From the NCBI GenBank assembly GCA_004519485.1, contig CP038115.1:248001-312000 (forward strand): DNA of 64,000 nucleotides, given 5' to 3'. Shown here piece after piece: positions 33,283 through 42,649 of the stretch. The position numbers were made by a program, and so were the translations under genes. Every line of letters begins with the position of its first letter. Positions within the stretch are counted from its first letter, which is position 1. The DNA comes from Nannochloropsis oceanica (lineage: Eukaryota; Sar; Eustigmatophyceae; Eustigmatales; Monodopsidaceae). Under the pieces are notes generated by a model. That model made no database searches, was not told where the DNA came from, and worked only from the letters and a program-made list of their open reading frames with translations.

Positions 33283-34185
33283 CTACGGACCAGGGCCTAA
33301 AGAACAAGCTACCTTGGCGGGCCTCACCACCTTCTCCCCTATCATAAACCCTTTACTAAACTCCCGCGTAATGATATCTTCAGGCCACTCATCACTCGCC
33401 TCCGTGAACATGCAATCGTGCAATTTGAAATCAAACGGTTCCCCCACAGTCTTGACCTCCACCAAGCCCTCATTCATCATCCCCTTTACAATGGCATCTT
33501 TCACTCCCTCGTAGCTCTCCAGAATCGCCGCCTCTTCCTCCCCCCCCGGCTTGTACGCCATCCGCGCCCTCTCGAAATCATCGACGACACCCATGATTTC
33601 GACGAATACGTTGGATCGACCAGTCGTCGCTACCTCAAGCGTGTCGTTGTAGTATTTAGCCTTCAGGTTATCGTAGTCCCTCTTCATCACTGCCACTTTC
33701 CCATCCCATTCTCCAGCCAGTTCCCCAAATTGTTCGGACAGTGTTTGGAGGTTTTCGTCGATGGACGCCATTTCCTTCTCCATCGCCTCCTTCCGTTTCT
33801 GCAAGAAGGGAAGCGAGTTGAACACGTCGTCCACCACCGTAGTAGGCGCGGCACCTGCTGCAGGCTTGCCTGCTGCCTCAGCTCCTTCCTCTTCGTGCTC
33901 TCCTACCGGTAGCTCATGCTCAAGCTCTTCTTTAATCTTGTCCGTCTTTCCTTTGTCGTCGTCCATAGCGGCGGCCGCAAGGGCGACGGGGGCGTGGTTG
34001 AACGCGGGGGAGGCAGGGCGGAAGGAGATGTAATTCATTGCAATATTGGAAGACAAAGTCTGGATCCTGATGCTACTGCGCATTAGCACGGGAGTAATGG
34101 GCAGGAAGGCATTTACCAAACTGTTGGTAGCCAGGAGCAGGCCCAGCAATGTGGCGGTGTGGGTTGTGCCGTGGCGCTGCGTCAT
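33283..34185 (-). CDS. grpE: GrpE nucleotide exchange factor, plastid-targeted
   Basis: A single exon of 300 residues from the ATG at 34185. GrpE releases ADP from DnaK/Hsp70. The N-terminal long helix is present (FLQKRKEAMEKEMASIDENL), then AVMKRDYDNLKAKY, the core FVEIMGVVDDFERAR and the beta-wing region (EGLVEVKTVGEPFDFKLHDC, EFSKGFMIGEKVVRPAKV). The leader MTQRHGTTHTATLLGLLLAT then SLVNAFLP is a signal peptide ending at an Ala-Phe junction, the ASAFAP-type signal of red-derived plastids, so it should act in the plastid stroma. Earlier in-frame ATGs (up to 34512) would bury this signal and are rejected. It is divergent from PUS1, 357 bp away. Confidence 0.93.
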   Translation of the reverse strand: MTQRHGTTHTATLLGLLLATNSLVNAFLPITPVLMRSSIRIQTLSSNIAMNYISFRPASPAFNHAPVALAAAAMDDDKGKTDKIKEELEHELPVGEHEEEGAEAAGKPAAGAAPTTVVDDVFNSLPFLQKRKEAMEKEMASIDENLQTLSEQFGELAGEWDGKVAVMKRDYDNLKAKYYNDTLEVATTGRSNVFVEIMGVVDDFERARMAYKPGGEEEAAILESYEGVKDAIVKGMMNEGLVEVKTVGEPFDFKLHDCMFTEASDEWPEDIITREFSKGFMIGEKVVRPAKVACSLGPGP

Positions 34186-34542
34186 TTCTTGCTTGCTTTG
34201 CCCGTGCGGCTTGGAGAAGAGAGCAGAGACTGTTCGACTGGTTTGCGGATGGGGTTGAGAAGGGGAAAAGATAAGGTTGCTATCGTCGTTACAGCGCCGT
34301 AGCTGCTGTTGCAGCTGGACACGCTGCAAAGTGGCAAGACACAGAAACAGCAGGACGCCGGCGTCTAGAAAGTTGCTGTTGCCGTTTGCGTGCTGTGCGG
34401 CTCCGATCATTATGGATTTCGAAGTGGGGGACCGATGGCCCTCCGCTCTATGCTGCTCTTTCTCATTCATTTCCACCCTATCACGCACAACAACGCAAGC
34501 AGGACCAAACAAACAGACATCTCTAGCACCATATAGAGCAGC
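34186..34542. promoter_or_regulatory. Shared 5' region of grpE and PUS1
   Basis: These 357 bp lie between divergent starts. The grpE frame stays open backwards through most of it, which I take as chance. No core element is recognised. Confidence 0.35.
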
Positions 34543-37317
34543 ATGGGTAGAGGCCGCGGTGGTTGGGGAGGAGGAGGACGGGGGAGGGGAAGGGGAGGTA
34601 GGGGACGGGGGAAATGGGGCGATGGTGGTGGTGGTCCAAAAGCCAACAAGCGCAAAAGTGGAGGATCAGAGGAAGTTGGAGGAGAAGACGGTTGTGCTTA
34701 TAAGCATCCTCGATTTAATGATAGCAAAGAACCTCATTCGGGGTCTTATGCTGCGCAAGTCAGGGAGAATGAAGATGGGCAGGGCATTCAGTTGGGGAAC
34801 AAGAAAAAGGTCGCCTTGGTCATTGGGTACTGCGGGACGGATTTTCAAGGCATGCAGATGAATCCGGGTGCGGCCTCCATCGAAGCAGAGCTGGAAAAGG
34901 CCATGTTTGAGGCGGGTTGTATTAAAAAAGAAAATTTTGGGAATTTGCAGAAAATTGGGTGGTCTCGGGCGGGAAGAACTGATAAGGGTGTTCATGCTGC
35001 AGCGCAGATTGTGGGATGTAAGCTGCATGTGAAGATGAAAGAGGAGGAAGATGAGGGGGGGGAGAAGGTGATGGCAAAAAAGGGTACGGGGGAGAGAGGC
35101 GGAGGAGGTGGAGAGGGAGGGGGAGGGGTGGCGGTTGCAAAGGAGGAGAAGAAAAAGAAGGAGGAAGAGGGGACTGGAATGGTGAAAGAAGGAAATATGA
35201 GAGATATTTCCATCGCCATGACAACTGCGGACTCGGATACAGCTGTAGCGACAGAAGCAGTGCAAACAGCAACAGCAACATCTACAACAGTAGCGCCACC
35301 ACCACCAGCAGCAGCAGCTTCACCTACCACCCAAGCCTCCTCCTCCGCCCTTTCTCCCGATGATCTTGCGGACGCTTTCGAACGTACCCGCGATTCAATC
35401 AACGAAAAACTTCCTCCTTCCATCCGTGTCCACGGTGTATTACGTGCAACGCGAGGGTTCAACGCTAAAAATGATTGTACCAAACGTAGATATTGCTACT
35501 GGCTCCCCACTTTCCTGCTGGCGGATGCTGAGGGTCGGGAAGAGAGAGAGGGAGGTGTGAAAGGAGGGGTGGGTGCGTGGTTGGATGCTTGTGCGCAGCA
35601 GAAGAAGAAAAAGGAGAGGAAAGTGGTCTTGGATGCCAAGGCAGAAGGGGAGGAGGGAGTAAAGAAAGAGGGGTTGGAGGTGGAGGAGCAGGAGGAGGAG
35701 CAGGAGGAGGAAAAAGACGGGATAAGTACAGAGCAGCAGGATGAAGAAGACGAAGAAACGGGCACTGGCGGGGCAGATGACGACGACGATGACGATGCCC
35801 CCCCTCCTCCTCCTCTTGTCCCTGCCCTTGTCTCCTCCTCCCCCCCTCCCTCCTCATCCAACCGGGGAAGTCCCTCCGCGAACTACCCTCAGCCTGACAT
35901 GGGCTTGCTGAAACAGTGCTACCTGGAGAGATTGAAGCCTTATCGCGTGAGCCGACAAAAAATAGATTTATTAAAAAATACACTGAAGCGGTATCTGGGT
36001 ACTCACAAATTTCACAACTTCTCGATTCGCATGAGCTATCGGTCGGGGGCGGTTCAGCGATATATAATGGGGGTGGAGGTATCGGAGCCGGTGGTGGTGA
36101 TGGAGGGAGGGGAGGAGACAAGTGAAGAGACAGGGAAGGGAGAAGGGATAGAGTGGTGCAGCATAACGGTGGTGGGGCAGGCGTTTTTGTTGCATCAGAT
36201 TCGGAAGATGGTGGCGGTGGCAATTAAGGTAAGCAGCTTAGTTTTTTATTTAGTTCTTTTTGGGTCTATCTTCTATTTATTTGCCTATACATATTTTTAT
36301 TAATCTCTCTGTATTATACATACAAATTTATTTGTCTTTGATTTAACCAATTTATTTATTTCTTAATTTATACATGCACTGCAGCCATGATGGCAGCTGT
36401 GCATGTTCATACTTTCTTCCTTTTAAAATCACAAATAAAAAAATAAATGTTTATTCCATACCGAAATATACGCACAGATTACCCGTGGCTCCGCCACTCC
36501 CACCCTTATCGAAGACGCCTACGAGGACGTGATGCTCACCTTGCCCATGGCCCCGTCCGACGGCCTCTTCCTCGACAAAGCCTTTTTTGAACAGTACAAC
36601 AACCGCGCGACGCAGATCGGCTTGGCTGCGTCCCTGGACTGGGAAGATGACAGTGGAGGTGGTGAGGAAGGGAGGGAAAGACGGGCGGCAGGGAAGAGGG
36701 GGAGGGAGAGAGAGTGGAAATAAAAAGATAGAATAACTGTCAATTAAAACTCACGAGTATTTCTTATTCCCATCCTCCTCTCCTTGCCCTGCTTCACTAG
36801 CCACGAATCAGAAACAAGTACCGTCGTTGTCAGTGGCAGTACTGAAGGAACGAGTGAAAAGATTTAAGGAGGAGGCGATTGTCGGTCATATCACCAAGAG
36901 CGAGGGCAAGGTACGTGCGAGAAAAGAGTGTCTGTGTGTGTGACTTTCATTCGCTTGTTCCATTTTTTTCGTGCTGTGTGCGTGCTTGTCTTTGTTGTAG
37001 TTTGCTTATCTTCCTCTCGCTACCAACCCCCATTTTTTGCTTCCTTCCTCCTTCCCTAGACGTTGGCTTTCACCAAGTGGCTTTATCACGGTCGTTTTAA
37101 GTATGAAAAAAGTGGGGGGAAGGACGTATTTGCCGCGCGTGGGCTCACGATTGCAGAGCAGCGAAGCGAGGTTCCAAAAAAGGAGGTTATGGCGGCCAAG
37201 ATCAAGGAGAAGGATGAGAAGGATGGGATGAGGCGGGGGGAGGAGGGAAAGGAGAAGGAGGATGTGGTGATTGACGGAGGGGTAGTGGAAGAGAGGGGAG
37301 GTGAAAAGGGCAAGTGA
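34543..37317 (+). CDS. PUS1: tRNA pseudouridine synthase, PUS1 family
   Basis: Four exons join in frame: 34543-36228, 36478-36661, 36801-36910 and 37060-37317, 745 residues. The N-terminus is a Gly/Arg-rich tail (GRGRGGWGGGGRGRGRGGRG). The TruA core follows: VALVIGYCGTDFQGMQMNP, WSRAGRTDKGVHAAAQIV with catalytic Asp about 147, THKFHNFSIRM and GQAFLLHQIRKMVAVAIK. Exons 2-4 supply the C-terminal part (LPMAPSDGLFLD, VKRFKEEAIVGHI), as in eukaryotic Pus1, which modifies positions 27 and 28 and other sites of tRNA and snRNA. Long Glu/Lys/Ala inserts enlarge the protein. An exon 2 read-through would end at 36723, but splicing (donor GTGAGG, acceptor TTCACTAG) restores the family's C-terminus and is preferred. 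Confidence 0.9.
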
Positions 37318-38672
37318 AACATCGAAGGAAATCCAAAGTGGGTAAAACAAAGGATGAAAGGACGACCACGTAGGTGACGTATGAACCAATTTTACCCTCT
37401 TTGATTGCTTCTTTTTTTACTTGAGCGGGCATCGAAGAGGAAAGGAGGAGGATAAGGAAGGGAGGGGATGGGGATGAGGTCCGAGAAAGACGAATGAAGC
37501 CGGGCTGTTGCAAGCAACACAACAACAGATGGTGACGTCGCCAGCCCGAGCCAACAACTGAGCCGGGATTCCTTGAGTGAAAAACACAACGCAGAGGAAC
37601 CAAACTAGTCCTGCGACTTTACATATGTGGCTCGCGCCCTTTTATTCTGGAGCCCTCCCTGCGAGCACATTTGGGTGGAATAGGGGGTATGTGTCCGGAG
37701 GCAAAAGACACGTGCGTGCAGCCAAGAGGTGTTCCTGTTGAGGATGAGGGGAATGCGGCCTATAAAGGCCTCGACCCACCACACGAATAGCATTCACTTT
37801 CTTTATATACCTAGCCAATATATCGATGTGTCCAAGCCATGGGCTTGTTTTTGGCTCCCTAAAGTTCGCTTAGATAAGGCACTTCTTGCCTGCCCTTTCG
37901 CTTCTCGGCCCGCGAGAAGCGAGGGAGGGAGAGAGAGGGAGCTTGTAGGGCATGCCCCAGGTTCTTTTTTTGGGTCCACCCCCTGGGCCCTCAGCCCCCG
38001 CGATAAGCACAATGTGTGAATGCAATGCTTGCCAAGGGCTGTGGGGGATCAGCTCCCCTGCCAGCTGGTCAATTTGTGGTCGGCGCGTGGTCTTAAAGTA
38101 GTCGTGTACACGTGCTCCTCCTTGTTCCTCCCTACCCCCTCCCATGTGTCTTTTGGCCTGCCCCTTCTTACTCCTCCCTCGCACTCTTTCCTGGCCCCAT
38201 CTCCACCCCTATAGACAAGCATCTACCCACATAAATACACTCGGGCGGCGTCGTGACGCGGTCCAAGTGCAGTTTGTGGTCTCAAAGGTGAGAGGAGCAA
38301 AGGCAAGGGTTTGGGCTCTTGTAAGTTTTCCGGGCCTCTTTTCACCTCGTGCATGTGTATCAGTCCACCAGCACATAAATTTGATGTGTTGTGGGTATAT
38401 TAATGTTTGATATGGGGTGTTGACGGCGGGAGGCTTCACATCTTGGGCGAAGTGGGTCATGTCCCCTCTGGTACCCATCTATTGAATGATCTGCCTGTGC
38501 GCCCTCCGCTAGGCTCCCTCGCTCCCTCCCTCGCTCCCACACAGCTGCAAGCCGCAAGCATATACCTACATGTGCAACAAAGAAAGTCTTTCGTTTTAAC
38601 TTATCCCCTCCTACCTCGTCTCCCTTCCGCCCTCCATCTATCCCTCCCTAGACATCGACCGAACAACTACAA
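37318..38672. other. Long 5' region of the bHLH-PAS gene
   Basis: About 1.35 kb with no supported gene. It holds a CTATAAAGG box at about 37758, two CACGTG E-boxes (37709-37714 and 38109-38114) and a hairpin with a 9-bp stem and 5-base loop at 37899-37921 (CGCTTCTCG / CGAGAAGCG). It is likely to contain the PUS1 3' UTR and the promoter and leader of the next gene. Confidence 0.5.
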
Positions 38673-40826
38673 ATGGATCCGACCACGGAAGACATTTTTT
38701 TCAGCGCCGAAACATTTGAACATACTTCCTCCACCTTTACTACTGCCCGTGGCGGTATGCATGGAGGAAAACTGAACAAGCGGCAGCAGCAGCAGCAGCA
38801 GCAGCAGAGAAGGAGCGACCGCAGGCAGCACCAGCAGATGGATGATGAGGACGAGGACGAGGACGATGGGGAATTGTCTGATATGTTATTGAGCGACATT
38901 GACTCTGGGATATTTTTCAATGAGGCGAGCGTCGAATTCTTTGGAGGGGGAGGGGGAGGGGGGGAGGCAGGAGTACAAAAATATCACCAGGGAGGAGAGG
39001 AGGGTAGTGGCATCAGCACCAGCAAGGAGCAGCAGCACCAGCAACAGGAGGACGGCGAGTATTCCTCCCCAGTGCCTTCCTTCCCTCATGCCCTGCTTTC
39101 CTCCAAAAATGTCAGTTCCCTCCCGAGTACGGTTAACAGCGGGCTTTCTTCCTTCCTTGCCGCTGGCCCTCCTCTCTGGAAACAGCCCGCGCCGGGCGTT
39201 TCGCACCACTATCAGCAGCAGGAGGAGAAGCAGCAGCAGCAGCACTTCGGAAGTCAATTCCAGCAGTCGCAGCAATACAAGCAGCTGCTCGAGCCCCCGC
39301 AGCAACATCTCCAGCAGCGGCAACAGCTCCAGCTCCAGCAGCAGCAGCATCAGCAGTTGAGTGTCTCTATGCCTGGCTTTGGATTTGAGAAATTTGGGAC
39401 AGGAAATGCGGTCGTCGAAGGAATGCAAGGGAAGGAGGGAGGGAGGAGGGGGAAAAGCGAAAGCCCGATCGGTCTCATGGATGACGCCGCGTCAATTCTC
39501 TCGTCGGACGCCTCCTCCATCTGGGGAATGGACCCACAGGACGGGAGAGGGGGAGGGAGCGATAACACCATTCCTCCCCAATACCAGATGAATCATGAAG
39601 GGTACAGCGCCTCGTCGTTGATGATGATGTATCCCAGCCCTGGGAGTAGCTCTGCGAGGAGCGCGGTGAGTGGGGTGAGCAGCGGGAGCAACAGTGGCCT
39701 CAGCAACAACAGCAATGGTGCTACAACTGCTGGTGCTGTTGTTGTTATTGGTACTGGTGCTGATGGTGAGACAACTCTGCTTCCGCTGGGTGCAGGGGAG
39801 AAGGCGAAAACGAAGGCGGCAGGAGGAGGGACGAGGCGGACGCTTGGCGGAGGGAGCAGCAGCAGTAGTAGCATCGGTGGTGGTAGTGGAAGAGGAGGTG
39901 GAGGAGGAGGGGGAAGGAGTGTGAGAGCACAAGCGCAGGTGGTGGCTGATGCGAGGGGGGCTGGCGCTGATACGACGAATGTGGGAGGTTTGCCCTCGTC
40001 AGGGGCGGAGGGAGGGAAGGTGTCGAACGGAAAGAGGAAGCAAGATCGTAATGCCAGGGAGCAGAAGAGGAGTTTGAAAATAAGTCAGCAGATTGGGCAC
40101 CTGAAGACAGTGCTAGAGAAGGAAGGGAGGAAGGTGAAGAAGAACAGCAAGATGGCCATTTTGTTGTCGGTGGAAGATTACATCAAGGAGCTGGAAGAGG
40201 AGGTGGCGGGAATGACAATGAGGTGGGAAGGAAAGGAGGAAGGGAGGGAAGACGAGGAGGCAGAATATGGGGGATTTGGGGCCGGGGATGGAATTACCAC
40301 GGTGGCAGCTGGAGCGGCGGTGGCAAGGAGAGAGAGGGAGGAGGAAGAGAGGAATAATTGGAACGGTGTGAGTGGATGTGCAAGGGTGGTGACCGGAGTG
40401 CGAGAGGGGGCGGAGGAGAGGGAGGTGGCGTCGGGGGTGGGGTATCAGTTATTGTTCAAGCAGGTGAGCACCCCTCTGGCGGTGGCAAGTGTAGACGGTA
40501 AGCTGATCGATGCGAACGTGAGGTTTGAGATGGCCTCGGGGTATAGCAAAGAGGAGTTGTTGCGGTTGACCTTCTTTAATCTGGTGTCCCCTGAAGACTT
40601 GCAGACGACATTCGCAGCAATCGCCCGCATGATCAATCAGGGGGGGGAGGAGGACGAGGACGAGAGGGTGGGAAGGAGGGAGGAAGAACTGCTTAAGCTG
40701 ACGAAACGGGCGGTGCCCAAGGGAAGGGCGGGCGGGGAAGAGGGAGGATTATTGTTGTACATAACGATTTCTTTAGTTAGACAGCATGGGCAGAATCCGT
40801 CGTTCTTCCAGTGCAGTTTGCACTAG
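38673..40826 (+). CDS. bHLH-PAS transcription factor (resembling diatom RITMO1-type)
   Basis: One exon, 717 residues. The N-terminal 450 residues are disordered, with Gln/His, Gly and Ser runs. The bHLH domain is at about 455-511: a basic region with RNAREQKRSLKI, helix 1 QIGHLKTVLEKEG, then KNSKMAILLSVEDYIKELEE. One PAS domain follows at about 590-660 (LLFKQVSTPLAVASVDGKLI, SKEELLRLTFFNLVSPEDL), with a short tail ending in FFQCSLH. This REQKRS-L-K-I bHLH joined to a single PAS is the layout of stramenopile bHLH-PAS proteins, which include the diatom diel-rhythm regulator RITMO1. Orthology is inference. Two E-boxes lie upstream, so self-regulation is possible. Confidence 0.8.
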   Translation: MDPTTEDIFFSAETFEHTSSTFTTARGGMHGGKLNKRQQQQQQQQRRSDRRQHQQMDDEDEDEDDGELSDMLLSDIDSGIFFNEASVEFFGGGGGGGEAGVQKYHQGGEEGSGISTSKEQQHQQQEDGEYSSPVPSFPHALLSSKNVSSLPSTVNSGLSSFLAAGPPLWKQPAPGVSHHYQQQEEKQQQQHFGSQFQQSQQYKQLLEPPQQHLQQRQQLQLQQQQHQQLSVSMPGFGFEKFGTGNAVVEGMQGKEGGRRGKSESPIGLMDDAASILSSDASSIWGMDPQDGRGGGSDNTIPPQYQMNHEGYSASSLMMMYPSPGSSSARSAVSGVSSGSNSGLSNNSNGATTAGAVVVIGTGADGETTLLPLGAGEKAKTKAAGGGTRRTLGGGSSSSSSIGGGSGRGGGGGGGRSVRAQAQVVADARGAGADTTNVGGLPSSGAEGGKVSNGKRKQDRNAREQKRSLKISQQIGHLKTVLEKEGRKVKKNSKMAILLSVEDYIKELEEEVAGMTMRWEGKEEGREDEEAEYGGFGAGDGITTVAAGAAVARREREEEERNNWNGVSGCARVVTGVREGAEEREVASGVGYQLLFKQVSTPLAVASVDGKLIDANVRFEMASGYSKEELLRLTFFNLVSPEDLQTTFAAIARMINQGGEEDEDERVGRREEELLKLTKRAVPKGRAGGEEGGLLLYITISLVRQHGQNPSFFQCSLH

Positions 40827-42649
40827 AAGGAGGCAGGAAGGGAGAGAGGGGTGTACAGACAGACGATTAACATTGCAAGATGCGCAAACAGATAGACCAA
40901 CGGGAAGGATTTGATTTGCTGGTAAGCGAGAGAAAGAGAAATGAGGGGAGAGTGATAAGGGGACAAAAAAGAGATACAAAAAGAGAAAAGAGGGAAGGGT
41001 AGATGCTGTCCATGTGCACTCATACAATCATTCTCTGATAACAGAAAAGATACGAGAGGAATTAAGAGAGCAGACGATCCACACCACCAACACACACCCT
41101 TCTTGAATGTTTTTAAGTGAAAGGAGGAAGGGAAGACATCTTGTCTTGTCTTTCATTCATTGCTCCTTGGTGCAATTTGTAAAGTGTGTGGGGGGAAAAA
41201 AAAGGCAATGGTACCTTCACGACCTGTCAGTGCAATCATAATATAATTATGATTACGACAACCATTTAAATTATCACAATCAATTTAAAATTAAGAGGAG
41301 CGAGAAAAGAAGCGAGGGAGGGTATAAAGGAGAAAGGGAGGGAAGGAGGGGGGCTTTGCTGGCTGGGAGCCAAACGCCTTCCACATTTTTCCACCTCAGG
41401 CCGCAAGAATAATGGAAGCAAAGCCAGTGAAAGAAAGGAAGAAGAATCGTTAAGGGAGTTTGCAGAGTGGGAAAGTGGTAAATGACAAGAGCAAATGCAC
41501 GAAAGAATAATAACATGATCACAGTAATAGGAGAAGAATTCAGGCCATGAGCGAGTAGATAAAGCAAATGAGAGAGAGAACATGTGTGCTTTTAGTCATC
41601 CCCAGCAGGCACAGTAGCAGGAGCTGGAGAATCAATAAGAGCAGCGAAAGAAATGAGAGTCTCGGACAAACAAAAGGAACCCAGGAGAGTGGACGTGCGT
41701 GGATGCGTCGGAATGAGTGTGCATGTAGTTTCATTGAAAATTGCGTGGTATTGGCTTTATTTTGTGTGTTATGGCATGTTTGAATACACACCTAGCCGAT
41801 GACAGGAAAAAATGATGAGAAAGATAGCAACGATAAGTAAAAATCCATGGACATATGAAAATAACAGAAGGCAACGACAAATGCCGTTAGTGCTGGGAGC
41901 TCTCCTTAGCTCAAGTTCCATGCTACGCCATTTTCTTTCCTCACATCTTTCTTCTTGGACCTCTTTCCATTGGGGCGGTGTGGTCGCGCTCATGTTTCCG
42001 TTTAGGGTTAGGCTCACACTCTCTTCCCCCCCACCTTTCTCCACAGCATCGCATGGAGGCACATGCAGCGCAAATGGTGAGCGGCCGCCTGTGGACCCCT
42101 TGTGTGTGACTACACTTTCTTCCTCCCCTGTCTTCTTCCCTCCCTCCCTCGTCATCTTTCACTATCCTTCTTTCTCCGTCGTCATTTCCCCCCTTTTGTC
42201 ACGTTGCTCTTTTGTCTCACGTTTTACGTCACATACACACTCTCTCCCTCCTTCTTCTTCCTTCTATCGCGCACTTCTTTTCGTTCGTTTGCCTTCATAC
42301 TTCTCTCGCGCGTCACCGTGCCTTCCTCTTATTCTCCCTCTTACTGTGGCACAATCCTCTCTCTTGTAGGAGGTCGTCATTTTTGGTCATCGTGTAGGCA
42401 CCCAAGCATAGCACACTCTACTCGATCCCATAACTCCTCCCTCCCTCTATTGCCCACTCCCCCTCCCTCTCCTCTCCTTCAATTCTTCTCTCACTCCATC
42501 TCTCTTTCACTCGCTTTATTTCACACGTCGTGCCCCACCGAAGCGCACAACCGCCTCGGGCCTTACGAGCACATAGAAAATACCTACACTAAAACAACTA
42601 GCAAGATTCCTCCGTCCCTCCCTCGTCCCTCCCTGCTTCCCTCATTCCC
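40827..42649. other. Long intergenic region, no supported gene
   Basis: About 1.8 kb between the convergent bHLH-PAS and CDK genes. A plus frame at 41812-42369 stays open for 185 codons, but it is CT-rich, Ser/Phe/Leu-biased and resembles nothing, so I do not call it. The part after 42100 is a pyrimidine-rich tract on the plus strand. Confidence 0.5.

Noticed and set aside
34186-34512. Longer grpE with start at 34512
   Set aside because: It would place the plastid signal peptide internally; the ATG at 34185 puts it at the N-terminus.
36662-36723. Read-through end of PUS1 at 36723
   Set aside because: Splicing to 36801 and 37060 keeps frame and restores the conserved Pus1 C-terminal segments.
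41812-42369. 185-codon plus-strand open frame between bHLH-PAS and CDK
   Set aside because: Pyrimidine-rich, Ser/Phe/Leu-biased, no family resemblance and no splice or start support.
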